Shown here: positions 1 through 7,916 of the stretch, in pieces
Layout: every line of letters starts with the position of its first letter
How positions within the stretch are numbered: position 1 is the first letter of the stretch
DNA from: Nitriliruptoraceae bacterium
Lineage (GTDB): Bacteria; Actinomycetota; Nitriliruptoria; Nitriliruptorales; Nitriliruptoraceae
Direction of reading: 5' to 3'
Length of the DNA: 19,269 nucleotides
Assembly: GCA_007125475.1 (NCBI GenBank)
Contig: SLDB01000086.1
Span: 1-19,269, forward strand
Translations under genes and position numbers: made by a program
Notes under the pieces: model-generated
Databases searched by the model: none
Told to the model about the DNA's origin: nothing
What the model saw: the letters and a program-made list of their open reading frames with translations, nothing else

Positions 1-313
1 ACCGCCTCGCCGCCATGTGGGTGTTCGGAGCCGCGGAGCCTACGGCGTGGACGACACCGGCCGAACACCGGCCGGTGCCCGTCGCCCGGTCGGGCGGTGC
101 CGGTCGGGCGGTGCCGGTCGGGCGGTGCCGGGGCGGGTGGTCGCGAGGGTGCCACCGGTGGGAGGTGAGGTCACGGGTCACCGGACCCTTGCGGTGCCGG
201 GACCGATCCGCTTGGGTGGGCAGGCGCACGCGACGTCCGGCCACGGCCCGGTGATAACGGCCTGGTCCGGTCGGCGGCGTACGGGAGGTCGTCCGGGAGG
301 CGGAGACGCTCCG
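1..313. other. Leader region with no assignable gene
   Basis: This stretch precedes the first clear gene. Two forward frames stay open through its start. One of them (from about 15) reads as high-GC codons for roughly 40 residues before entering a GC-rich repeat and a stop near 254, so it could be the tail of an upstream gene. I recognise no domain in any frame. The region holds a triplicated 14-bp repeat (87-128) and ends in a Shine-Dalgarno-like GGAG (302-305) placed 8 nt before the ATG at 314. I could not find a convincing promoter. Confidence 0.4.
87..128. repeat. Three perfect tandem copies of a 14-bp unit
   Basis: The unit CGGTCGGGCGGTGC occurs three times without mismatch at 87-100, 101-114 and 115-128. 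It is flanked by partial matches (GCCGGTGCCC before, CGGGGCGGGTGG after). The unit is not a multiple of three, so copy-number change would shift any reading frame through it. This argues that the stretch is non-coding. Confidence 0.85.
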
Positions 314-1984
314 ATGGTGCAGACGGTGCGGGAAGTCGACGTCGCGATCCGCGGCGGGTTGGTCATCGACGGCTCCGGTGGTCCCGGTCGTCGACGCGAC
401 GTCGGGATCCGTGGCGACCGGATCGTGCTGGCGACCGCCGGTGAGCACCTGGCGGCGACCAGGGAGATCGACGCCACCGGGGAGATCGTCACCCCCGGAT
501 TCATCGACCTCCACGCACATTCGGGGCTGATGCTGCTGGCCGACCCGGTGCACGAGGCGAAGGTGGCGCAGGGGGTGACCACCGAGATCGTCGGGGTCGA
601 CGGGTTGTCGTACGCCCCCTTCCCCGACACCGCGTCGCTGGAGGAGTTCGTTGCGGTCAACGCCGGCCTCGACGGCGACCCCGCGATCGCCTACGACTGG
701 CTCACCGTCCCCGAGTACCTCGACCGTTTCGAGGGGACCACCTCGGTGAACGTCGGGATGCTCATCGGCAACTCGGCGCTGAGGATCGCCGTGAAGGGGT
801 GGGCGGCCGGGGAGGCCGACCGCGGTGAGCTCGCCGACATGGCCGCCCTCCTCGATGAGGCGTTGGACGCCGGCGCGTTCGGGCTCTCCACGGGTCTCGA
901 CTACCCCCCGAGCGCGTACGCGTCGACCGCCGAGCTCACCCGGCTCGCCGAGGTCAGCGCCGCTCACGGCGGGATGTACCACACCCACGTGAGGAACTGG
1001 TTGGGGGACCGGTACCTCGACCCGCACCTCGAGGCGGAGCGGATCTGTGTCGACAGCGGGTGCCACCTGCACCTGACGCACCTGTACAAGCGGGGCTGGA
1101 GCAGGGGCCCGGCACGACTCCTCCTCGAGCTGGTCGAACGGGTCGACGCCGGGGGACCGGGTGCGACGTTCGACACCTACACCTACCCCTACGGCAGCTC
1201 GCGGCTGTGCTTCTCCCTGCCGATGTGGGCGTTCGAGGAGGGCCTCGCGGGGCTCACCGAGGCCCTGGCCGCCGAGAGCGGGCCCGAGCACGAACGGCTG
1301 GTGGGCGAGATCCGGCCCCGCGGGTTCGCCTGGGACGAGGTCTGGATCACCAACTTCCGCAGCGACGAACACCGGCACCACGACGGGCGATCGGTCGCCG
1401 AGATCGCCGCCCACCTCGGCACGACGCCACCGGAGGCGGTCCGCCGGCTCCTCGTCGAGGACGGGCTGCAGCTCTCCCAGGTCACCCGCGGCGCCTACAT
1501 CGACACCCGGCCGATGTTCCTGTGCCACGAACGCAGCATGATCGGATCGGACGGGCTCCTCATCGGTGACCACCCGAGCCCGCGCACCTACGGCGCCTTC
1601 GCGACGATCCTGGAGACCGACGTCCGTGGTGAACGGCGCCTCGGCATCGAGGAGGCCGTGCGGAAGATGACGCTGACGCCTGCGACCACCCTCGGCCTGC
1701 ACGAGCGGGGGCTGGTGGCCGACGGCTACCTCGCCGACGTCGTCGTCCTCGACCCCGAACGGATCTCGGCGCCGGCGACCCGGGTGCACCCACGGCAACT
1801 CGCCCACGGGGTGTCGCACGTGTTCGTCAACGGGGTGCACACGTGGACCGCGGACGGGCACACCGGCAGGTTCGGAGGCCGGGCGCTGCGTCATGGTGAG
1901 CGCGCAACCCCTGCCGGCGGATCGCGTGCGGGGGAGCGCTCCGGTGTCGGCTCCGCCCCGGTCGACGGCGGCGGGGGCCGCTGA
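314..1984 (+). CDS. N-acyl-D-amino-acid deacylase family amidohydrolase
   Basis: A 556-residue metal-dependent amidohydrolase of the D-aminoacylase/N-acyl-D-glutamate deacylase type, expected to hydrolyse N-acyl or related N-substituted amino acids in the cytoplasm. The N-terminal beta-sandwich strand (IRGGLVIDGSG) leads into PGFIDLHAHSG with metal ligands His67 and His69. Next come the GLSYAP segment with Asp96, the YHTHVRN motif (His223, His225), LTHLYK (His256) and the catalytic-type MIGSDG (Asp413). The C-terminus returns to the sandwich (ADVVVLDP) and then a Gly/Arg-rich tail. Asp96 sits where classical D-aminoacylases have a zinc-binding Cys. The frame is open far upstream, but homology begins only after the ATG at 314, which has GGAG 8 nt before it. 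The stop overlaps the next start by 1 nt, indicating translational coupling. The exact substrate is unknown. Confidence 0.88.
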   Translation: MVQTVREVDVAIRGGLVIDGSGGPGRRRDVGIRGDRIVLATAGEHLAATREIDATGEIVTPGFIDLHAHSGLMLLADPVHEAKVAQGVTTEIVGVDGLSYAPFPDTASLEEFVAVNAGLDGDPAIAYDWLTVPEYLDRFEGTTSVNVGMLIGNSALRIAVKGWAAGEADRGELADMAALLDEALDAGAFGLSTGLDYPPSAYASTAELTRLAEVSAAHGGMYHTHVRNWLGDRYLDPHLEAERICVDSGCHLHLTHLYKRGWSRGPARLLLELVERVDAGGPGATFDTYTYPYGSSRLCFSLPMWAFEEGLAGLTEALAAESGPEHERLVGEIRPRGFAWDEVWITNFRSDEHRHHDGRSVAEIAAHLGTTPPEAVRRLLVEDGLQLSQVTRGAYIDTRPMFLCHERSMIGSDGLLIGDHPSPRTYGAFATILETDVRGERRLGIEEAVRKMTLTPATTLGLHERGLVADGYLADVVVLDPERISAPATRVHPRQLAHGVSHVFVNGVHTWTADGHTGRFGGRALRHGERATPAGGSRAGERSGVGSAPVDGGGGR

Positions 1985-3366
1985 TGCGGATCACCTCCGG
2001 CACCGTCGTCGCCGAAGGCGGGACGTTCCGTGGCGACGTGTTGATCGAGGACGGGCGGATCACCGCCCTCGGCGAGTCGCTGTCCTCCCCGGGCCCGACG
2101 ATCGACGCCACGGACTGCTGGGTCCTGCCCGGGGCGGTCGATCCGCACGTGCACGTCGCCGTCGGCGACGACCCGAACATGGAGCCGGTCGTCGAGGGGC
2201 TCCCGGAGGCGTCCGCCGCCGCGGTGATGGGCGGGACCACGACGATCTGCACCTACGTCCGCGGGTTCGCCGACCGCTCCCTGGCACAGGTGATCTCCGA
2301 CGAGATCGCGCGCGGCGAGGACGCCGCGCGCACCGATTTCGCGTTCAACGCCCTCTTCCACCCCGGGCAGGATCTCGAAGGCGACGTCCGAGCCGCCGCC
2401 CGGCTGGGGGTCATGACGTTCAAGGCGATGATGGCGTACCACGTGCGTGGGCTCATGCTCGACGACGCCGAGCTGCTCCGACTGATGCGGGCCGTCGCCG
2501 ACGTCGACGGCCTCGTCCTCGTGCACCCGGAGAACGGCGTCGCGACGGCGTACCTCGAAGAGGTCGAACGTCGGGGCGGCGAGGTCGCGCCGGAGAGCTA
2601 TCTGCGGTCCTCGCCCGGTGTCCTGGAGGCCGAGGGGATGTACCGGGCGACGATGCTGTCGCGCCTGGTCGAGGCACGGCTGCTCTTCGTGCACCTCAGT
2701 GCCCGCGAATCGGCCGAGCTCGTCGCGTGGCTGCTGGCCGGACCCGACGCGGCACGGATCGCCGTCGAGACCCAGCCCCACTACCTGGCGCTCACCGACG
2801 ACGTCGTCCGCCGACGTGACGCCGTCGGCAAGATCGGCCCGCCGTTGAAGGAGGAGGACGACGTCGCCGCCGTGTGGGAGGCGCTGCTGGCCGGACGGAT
2901 CAGTCACGTCAGCAGCGACCACAGCCCACGGACCCTGGCCATGAAGCTGGGGGGCCCGGACATCTTCCACGCCCCCTACGGCGGGATCTCGGGGACCGAG
3001 GTGCTGCGCCCGCTGCTGTGGGGCCTCGGTTTCGAGACCGGCCGGATCGGGGTGGAGCAGCTCGTCCGGCTCACCGCCACGAACGCCGCCCGACGTTACG
3101 GGCTCTACCCGCACAAGGGCGCGATCCGGGTCGGCGGCGACGGTGACGTCGTGGTGATCCCGCGTGACGCCGAGCTCCGGGAGATCCGACCCGACGTCTT
3201 GCACGGCCGGTCGGACTACACGTTGTACGAGGGGCTGTCGTCACGGGGGTTCCCACGCGACGTCGTTCGTGCTGGCCGCCACGTCGTCGCCGACGGGGTG
3301 TACGTCGACCACGCCCCGGGGCGGTACCTGGGACGAGTCGAGCAGGACGGGGGATCCGGGGCGTGA
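1984..3366 (+). CDS. Dihydropyrimidinase/hydantoinase-type cyclic amidohydrolase
   Basis: A 460-residue cyclic amidohydrolase, close to the usual 450-500 residues of dihydropyrimidinases and D-hydantoinases, which open cyclic ureides to N-carbamoyl amino acids. The binuclear metal site is readable in order: DPHVHV (His55, His57), MTFKAMMAY with the carboxylated-lysine candidate Lys147, VHPENG (His181), FVHLSA (His237) and SSDHSP (Asp312). ETQPHYL and KIGPPLK match family signatures. The C-terminal sandwich (GDVVVIPRDAE, DYTLYEG) is intact. The ATG overlaps the stop of the preceding deacylase (TGATG), so the pair is probably translated together. Motifs alone do not separate dihydropyrimidinase, hydantoinase and allantoinase-like members, but VHPENG and FVHLSA favour the first two. 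Confidence 0.9.
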   Translation: MRITSGTVVAEGGTFRGDVLIEDGRITALGESLSSPGPTIDATDCWVLPGAVDPHVHVAVGDDPNMEPVVEGLPEASAAAVMGGTTTICTYVRGFADRSLAQVISDEIARGEDAARTDFAFNALFHPGQDLEGDVRAAARLGVMTFKAMMAYHVRGLMLDDAELLRLMRAVADVDGLVLVHPENGVATAYLEEVERRGGEVAPESYLRSSPGVLEAEGMYRATMLSRLVEARLLFVHLSARESAELVAWLLAGPDAARIAVETQPHYLALTDDVVRRRDAVGKIGPPLKEEDDVAAVWEALLAGRISHVSSDHSPRTLAMKLGGPDIFHAPYGGISGTEVLRPLLWGLGFETGRIGVEQLVRLTATNAARRYGLYPHKGAIRVGGDGDVVVIPRDAELREIRPDVLHGRSDYTLYEGLSSRGFPRDVVRAGRHVVADGVYVDHAPGRYLGRVEQDGGSGA

Positions 3367-3375
3367 CCGGGGCCC

Positions 3376-3459
3376 TCACAGCGCGGCAGACGGCGCGGCA
3401 GGCGGCGCGGCGGGGACGAGGACGACGGTGAGGACGACGGTGACGGTGAGGACGAGGCC
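3376..3459. repeat. Low-complexity repeat block between two genes
   Basis: The gap between the cyclic amidohydrolase and the luciferase-like gene is almost all short repeats. First come imperfect copies of GCGGCAGGCG-like units. Then there are two perfect copies of GAGGACGACGGT (3418-3429, 3430-3441), followed by GACGGTGAGGACGAGG. The purine-rich end supplies the GAGG (3448-3451) that serves as ribosome binding site for the ATG at 3460. The block may have grown by replication slippage. Confidence 0.7.
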
Positions 3460-4452
3460 ATGAGGTTCGGGCTGCAGGTGATCGCGGACATCCCCGGCGA
3501 ACAGATGCTGGCGCTGATGCGCGAGGGCGAGGAGCTGGGCTACGACACGGTGTGGTGCCCCGACAGCCACCTGATCTGGCGGGAGGCCTTCGCCGCTCTC
3601 GGGGCCGCGACCCAGGTCACCCGCGCCACGGCGCTGGGGACCGCCGTGACCAACGTCGAGACCCGGCACCTCACGGTGGTTGCCAGCGCCATGGCCACGC
3701 TGCAGGAGCTCTCCGGCGGGCGCATGATCTGCGGGATCGGGCTCGGCGACAGCGCGGTGGAGACCCTGGGTCTGCACCGGACGCGTCGTCGCGACCTCGA
3801 GGAAGCCGTCGGCCGGCTGCGCCGGCTGTGGGCCGGCGAGGAGGTCGAGCTCGGCGACGGCACCGGTGGGAGACTCACCTGGTGCCGCGACGTGCGGATC
3901 CCGGTGTACTACGGGGCCAGTGGCCCGCGGATGCTCGACGACGCCGGTCGCCTCGCTGACGGGGTGATCACCCTGGTCGGCGCCGACCCGGTGCGGGTCG
4001 GCGCCGCTCTGGAGCGCTTCCGCGCCTCGGCGCGTGCCGCAGGCAGGGACCCCGACGACCTCGAGGAGGTGGTGTGGCTGGCGTGCTCGGTGGCCGACGA
4101 CCCGCACGAGGCGGTCGACGCGGTGCGCTCGCACGCGGCCCGGGCGATCACCCACGCCCTGCCGCACCCCCTCGACGAGGAGGAGTCCCGTGTCGCCGAG
4201 GAGGTCCGACGCACCTACGACTACTACGAGCACGTCGGCGACCGGCCGGCGCACGCCAGTGCCATGCCGGAGGAGATCGTGCGACGGTTCGCGGTCGCCG
4301 GTACCCCCGACGACTGTGTGTCGCAGCTGGAGGCGTTGCGGGACGTCGGGGTGCGTCGGGTGGGGGTGCTCCCCATGGGTGCCGATCGATCCGCGGTGTC
4401 GCGGCGCTTCGTCACCGAGGTGGCCGCCCGGTTCATGGACCCGGCCGCGTGA
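3460..4452 (+). CDS. Luciferase-like (LLM) F420/flavin-dependent oxidoreductase
   Basis: A 330-residue TIM-barrel protein of the bacterial luciferase/F420-dependent oxidoreductase superfamily. The N-terminus MRFGLQVIADIPGEQMLALM and the segment EELGYDTVWCPDSH form the typical first strand and helix. TALGTAVTNVETRHLTVVAS and LSGGRMICGIGLGDSA match the cofactor-side segments, and PVYYGASGPRMLDDAGRLADGV is the characteristic later barrel segment. A C-terminal helix pair (VAGTPDDCVSQLEALRDVG) completes the fold. Many actinobacterial members use coenzyme F420, but FMN-dependent monooxygenases share the motifs, so the cofactor is inferred. The start ATG has GAGG 8 nt upstream. It lies 93 nt behind the cyclic amidohydrolase and 31 nt before the aminotransferase gene, so it is probably cotranscribed. 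The reaction is unknown. It could reduce a ring, as in Mer-like enzymes, or oxygenate one, as in RutA-like enzymes. Confidence 0.85.
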   Translation: MRFGLQVIADIPGEQMLALMREGEELGYDTVWCPDSHLIWREAFAALGAATQVTRATALGTAVTNVETRHLTVVASAMATLQELSGGRMICGIGLGDSAVETLGLHRTRRRDLEEAVGRLRRLWAGEEVELGDGTGGRLTWCRDVRIPVYYGASGPRMLDDAGRLADGVITLVGADPVRVGAALERFRASARAAGRDPDDLEEVVWLACSVADDPHEAVDAVRSHAARAITHALPHPLDEEESRVAEEVRRTYDYYEHVGDRPAHASAMPEEIVRRFAVAGTPDDCVSQLEALRDVGVRRVGVLPMGADRSAVSRRFVTEVAARFMDPAA

Positions 4453-4483
4453 CCGTCGCCACGGCACCAGAAAGGCAGACACG

Positions 4484-5869
4484 ATGAGCGCACCACCGAC
4501 CGCCCCGGGCTCGCCGGTCGACGAGGCGGCCGAGCACCTCCTCGACGAGCTCGCGGCACGTTTCGCGGCCGCACGCCCGGCCTCGGCCGCCCTGCACCGG
4601 CGGGCCGGCGAGGTGCTGCCGGGAGGCAACACGCGCACGCCGCTGTTCCACGAGCCGTACCCGACCTACCTCGTCTCCGGTCAGGGATCCCGTGTCGTCG
4701 ATGCCGACGGGCTCGAATACGTCGACCTGGTGAACAACTACACCAGCCTGGTACACGGCCACCCGTCGGGTCAGGCCACGACCGAGCTCGCCGATCGGGC
4801 CCGGGCCGGCACGGCCCTGGGGGCACCGACGCCGTTGGAGGTCGAGCTCGCCGCCGAGCTGGTCGAGCGGATCGGGTCCGTGGAACGGGTCCGGTTCGTG
4901 AACTCCGGCACTGAAGCCGTGCTGTACGCCGTCCGCACCGCACGGGCCTACACCGGCCGGGACGACGTCGTCAAGGCCGAGGGCGGCTACCACGGCGGGG
5001 CGGAGTCGATGCAGGTGTCGGTGAAGTCGCTGGGCGTCGACGGTGCCGGCGTGGTCGAGGCGGGGGTGCCGGGGGCGGTGGCCGCGAGCACCCACGTCGT
5101 GCCGTTCAACGACGCCCAGGCCGCCCAGGCCGAGATCCGCCGCCTCGGTGACCGTCTCGCCGCGGTCGTGGTCGAGCCGGTGCAGGGCGGGGCGGGGGCG
5201 TTGCCCGCCGAGCCGGAGTACCTGCAGGCGCTGCGCCGGGCCAGCGAGGAGGTCGGAGCCCTCCTGGTGTTCGACGAGGTGATGACGCTCCGCCTCGATC
5301 ACGGCGGGATGCAGTCGGCGTACGGGGTACGCCCCGACCTCACCGCGATGGGAAAGATCATCGGTGGGGGGCTCCCGGTGGGGGCGTTCGGCGGTCGTGC
5401 CGAGGTGATGGACGTCTGGGACCCGCGGGCGTCGCGACCCCTCTACCACGCCGGGACGTTCAACGGGAACCCGGTGACGATGGTCGCCGGGTTGCGTTCC
5501 CTGCGTGAGCTCACCGCCGAGCGGATCGCGGCGATCAACGCCACCGGCGACCGCCTCCGCGGGTTCATCGACGAGCGGGCCCGCCGCCACCGGGTCCCGG
5601 TCACCGCCAGCGGGATCGGGAGCGTGTTGCAGGTGCACAGCGGTCACCAGCCCCCGCGTTCGTTCCGCGACGCCGCGACGCGGTCGAAGACGTTGGTCCG
5701 CTGCCTGCACCTCCTCCTCCTCGAACACGGGGTGTTCACCGCGCCCCGCGGAGCGATGAACATCTCCACGGCGCTCACCCCCGGCGACCTCACCGTCGTC
5801 GAGGAGGCGATCGAGGCATCGTTGCGTCAGGTCGCGGCGGCGCTCACCGACGCACGGGTCACCGGCTGA
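4484..5869 (+). CDS. Class III aminotransferase, glutamate-1-semialdehyde aminomutase-like
   Basis: A 461-residue PLP-dependent fold type I enzyme. It has the class III core: EVLPGGNTRTPLF near the N-terminus, FVNSGTEAVLYAVRTAR (phosphate-binding segment), GGYHGG, VVVEPVQGG, LLVFDEVMTLR with Asp264 for the PLP pyridine nitrogen, and MGKIIGGGLPVGAFGG with Schiff-base Lys291. YHAGTFNGNP is also typical of aminomutase-like members. The reading frame extends upstream through the preceding gene, but family homology and AAAGG 8-12 nt before ATG 4484 fix the start. In this catabolic setting it is more likely a transaminase acting on the amino acid released by the two amidohydrolases than the haem-pathway HemL. 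I infer this from context only. Its 3' end overlaps the convergent EamA gene by 11 bp. Confidence 0.87.
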   Translation: MSAPPTAPGSPVDEAAEHLLDELAARFAAARPASAALHRRAGEVLPGGNTRTPLFHEPYPTYLVSGQGSRVVDADGLEYVDLVNNYTSLVHGHPSGQATTELADRARAGTALGAPTPLEVELAAELVERIGSVERVRFVNSGTEAVLYAVRTARAYTGRDDVVKAEGGYHGGAESMQVSVKSLGVDGAGVVEAGVPGAVAASTHVVPFNDAQAAQAEIRRLGDRLAAVVVEPVQGGAGALPAEPEYLQALRRASEEVGALLVFDEVMTLRLDHGGMQSAYGVRPDLTAMGKIIGGGLPVGAFGGRAEVMDVWDPRASRPLYHAGTFNGNPVTMVAGLRSLRELTAERIAAINATGDRLRGFIDERARRHRVPVTASGIGSVLQVHSGHQPPRSFRDAATRSKTLVRCLHLLLLEHGVFTAPRGAMNISTALTPGDLTVVEEAIEASLRQVAAALTDARVTG

Positions 5870-6713
5870 CCCGGCGGAGCCCGAGCTGGGAGACCGCGAT
5901 CCCCGAGACGATCAGCCCACCGCCGATCACCGTGGTCACGCCGAGGCGTTCATCGAGGAGGAGGGTCCCCGACAGGACGGCGACGATCGGGATGAGGTAG
6001 GTCACCATCGTCGCGTTCGTGGGACCGACGCGTTCGACGAGGACGTAGAACACCAGGAACGCCACGCTGGTCCCGGTCGTGCCCAGCAGCAGGACCGCCG
6101 CCCATGTCTGTGGCAGCAACCCGCCGGCGGCGGGGGGGCCGTCGATCAACAGCGCCAACGGGGTCGAGATCGCGGCGGCGCAGAGGATCTGACCGGTCGC
6201 CAAGGCCAGCGGTGGCACGGACCCGGAGACGTGCAGCTTGGCGTACACCGCCCCGCTGGCCAGCGCCATCGTGGCGGCGACGACCGTGAGGACCGCCACG
6301 ATGCGTCCCGGCTGGCCGAGGTCCTCGAGCACGATCGCGGCGACGCCACCGACCGCGAGGAGGAGCCCGACCAGCCGTCGGCCGGTGACGCGGTCGAGCC
6401 CGACGACGCTCGCGACCAGCAGCGTCGAGGTCGGGACCATCGCGACCAGCAGGGCGGCCAGCCCGGAGGGGATGGTCTGCTGCGACCACGAGATCAACGT
6501 CCACGGCAGGGCGTTGTTCACCGCGCCGAGTAGGGCGAGGTGGCCCCACACCTGCCGCGTCGCCGGCAGCCGTCGCCCCGTCATCAGCAGGATGGCAAGC
6601 AACGTCAACCCGCCGCTGACGGTCCGCCCGGAGACGACCCACAACGGCGAGAGCTCGACGAGGGAGAGCTCGACGAGGAGGAACGACATCCCCCACAGGA
6701 TGCTCAGCAGCAC
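5859..6713 (-). CDS. EamA-family (DMT) metabolite transporter
   Basis: A 284-residue, very hydrophobic protein with about ten membrane helices in two EamA repeats. The first begins LLSILWGMSFLLVELS. The second includes the GTTGTSVAFLVFYVLVERVGP-type segment followed by TNATMVTYLIPIVAVLSG and LLLDERLG, the classic EamA ending. Members export amino acids or other small metabolites through the cytoplasmic membrane; the substrate here is unknown. GTG 6713 is the first conventional start after the coaA stop, but the family normally has a few more residues before the first helix. The upstream codons still look coding (YGPREALLL). A CTG at 6773-6771 preceded by GAGGTG is therefore a possible true start. 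The gene follows coaA by 19-78 nt on the same strand. Confidence 0.85.
   Translation of the reverse strand: MLLSILWGMSFLLVELSLVELSPLWVVSGRTVSGGLTLLAILLMTGRRLPATRQVWGHLALLGAVNNALPWTLISWSQQTIPSGLAALLVAMVPTSTLLVASVVGLDRVTGRRLVGLLLAVGGVAAIVLEDLGQPGRIVAVLTVVAATMALASGAVYAKLHVSGSVPPLALATGQILCAAAISTPLALLIDGPPAAGGLLPQTWAAVLLLGTTGTSVAFLVFYVLVERVGPTNATMVTYLIPIVAVLSGTLLLDERLGVTTVIGGGLIVSGIAVSQLGLRRVSR
6649..6678. repeat. Perfect 15-bp tandem duplication inside the EamA gene
   Basis: GAGAGCTCGACGAGG occurs twice, at 6649-6663 and 6664-6678, and encodes the repeated peptide LVELS-LVELS in the first membrane helix of the transporter. The helix has the normal family length, so the duplication has not added an extra turn. 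It may be an old event or convergence through codon bias. Confidence 0.7.
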
Positions 6714-6791
6714 CAGCAGCAGTGCCTCGCGTGGGCCGTACGCCCGCGCAGAGGTCGATGCGGTCGCCGTCAGCGTGTCACCTCGGCGTCG

Positions 6792-7730
6792 TCACAGTTT
6801 GCGGAGCCAGACACGTTCGACGGCGTGGTCCTCGTCCTTGCGCAGGATGAGGTCCGCTCGTGTCCGCGTCGGGAGGACGTTCTTGGCGAGGTTGCGGCCG
6901 TTGATGCGGTGCCAGATGTCGCGGGCCACCTCGTCGGCCTCGGCGTCGTCGAGGTCGGCGTAGCGGTGGAAGTAGGAGCGTGGGTCCTGGAACGCGGTGT
7001 CGCGCAGCCGCCGGAACCGTTCGACGTACCAGTCCATGATGTGCTTCTCGTCGGCGTCGACGTACACCGAGAAGTCGAAGAAGTCGGAGACGAAGACCCG
7101 GCGGTCCTCGTCGGCACCGGTCTGCAGGACGTTCAGCCCCTCGAGGATGAGGACGTCGGGCTTGCGCACCACGATCGCCTCGTCGGGGACGATGTCGTAG
7201 GTCAGGTGGGAGTAGACGGGCGCATGGACCTCCTCGACCCCGGCCTTGACCTGGCCGACGAAACGGACGAGGGCGGCGGTGTCGTACGACTCGGGGAACC
7301 CCTTCCGCTCCATCAGTCCTCGGCGCTCGAGCTCGGCGTTCGGAAGCAGGAAGCCGTCGGTGGTGACCAGCGCGACCTCGGGGTGGTTCGGCCACCGTGA
7401 CAACAGGGCCTGCAGGATCCTCGAGGTGGTGGACTTCCCGACGGCGACCGAACCGGCGATCCCGATCACGAACGGGACCTTCGCGGCGAGCGAGCCGAGG
7501 AAGGTGTCGGTCGCCCGGTGCAGATCCTGGGTCGCGGCGACGTAGAGGTTCAACAGCCGCGACAGCGGCAGGTAGACCTCGGCGACCTCGTCGAGGGAGA
7601 TGTGCTCGTTGATCCCACGAAGTTGCGCGAGGTCCGATTCGTCGAGGGTGAGCGGCGTCGAGGAGCGCAGCTGCGCCCAGTCGTCACGGGCCAGCGCGAT
7701 CCAGGGCGACGGGTGCGCCTGGTGTTGCAC
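6792..7730 (-). CDS. coaA: Type I pantothenate kinase
   Basis: A 312-residue bacterial type I (CoaA) pantothenate kinase, which phosphorylates pantothenate in the first committed step of coenzyme A synthesis in the cytoplasm. The N-terminus SPWIALARDDWAQLR matches the family. The P-loop GSVAVGKS is at residues 93-100, followed by VALVTTDGFLLPN, RKGFPESYD, APVYSHLTYDIV, DVLILEGLNVLQ, YVDADEKHIMDWYVERF and the C-terminal INGRNLAKNVLPTRTRADLILRK-type segment, shown here only by name. The length is typical. The GTG start is supported by GGAAGG 6 nt upstream. It is transcribed divergently from pgpH, and the EamA transporter gene follows. Nothing is missing from the catalytic core. Confidence 0.97.
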   Translation of the reverse strand: MQHQAHPSPWIALARDDWAQLRSSTPLTLDESDLAQLRGINEHISLDEVAEVYLPLSRLLNLYVAATQDLHRATDTFLGSLAAKVPFVIGIAGSVAVGKSTTSRILQALLSRWPNHPEVALVTTDGFLLPNAELERRGLMERKGFPESYDTAALVRFVGQVKAGVEEVHAPVYSHLTYDIVPDEAIVVRKPDVLILEGLNVLQTGADEDRRVFVSDFFDFSVYVDADEKHIMDWYVERFRRLRDTAFQDPRSYFHRYADLDDAEADEVARDIWHRINGRNLAKNVLPTRTRADLILRKDEDHAVERVWLRKL

Positions 7731-7770
7731 GGCGGACCTTCCGGGTGGTGACGACGGGGACGGCGGTGTG

Positions 7771-7776
7771 ATCCTA
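7771..7776 (-). promoter_or_regulatory. Candidate -10 box for coaA
   Basis: On the minus strand this reads TAGGAT, a good match to actinobacterial TANNAT -10 boxes. It would place the transcription start about 34 nt before the coaA GTG. No good -35 is visible at 16-19 nt, so the call rests on the -10 alone. The 186-bp gap (7731-7916) must also hold the pgpH promoter, which I could not identify. Confidence 0.3.
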
Positions 7777-7916
7777 GGCCGGAGGCGGTTGCCCGGCGGC
7801 AGCGCCCGTCACCACCGTGTCCGACGCTCGTGCAACCGGGGTACGCAGACCGGGCCGAGATCGGCGACACTGGTCCTCCGCGTCGACGTGGTCCCCGAGC
7901 AAAGGCTCCCCGGAGC

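Noticed and set aside
17..313. A 99-codon N-terminal extension of the deacylase.
   Set aside because: The extra part runs through a 14-bp tandem repeat, is low in complexity and lacks family similarity, whereas homology and a ribosome binding site begin at 314.
4034..4483. A 150-codon N-terminal extension of the aminotransferase.
   Set aside because: It overlaps the LLM gene in another frame, reads as Arg/Thr/Ser-rich noise, and ATG 4484 has a good ribosome binding site.
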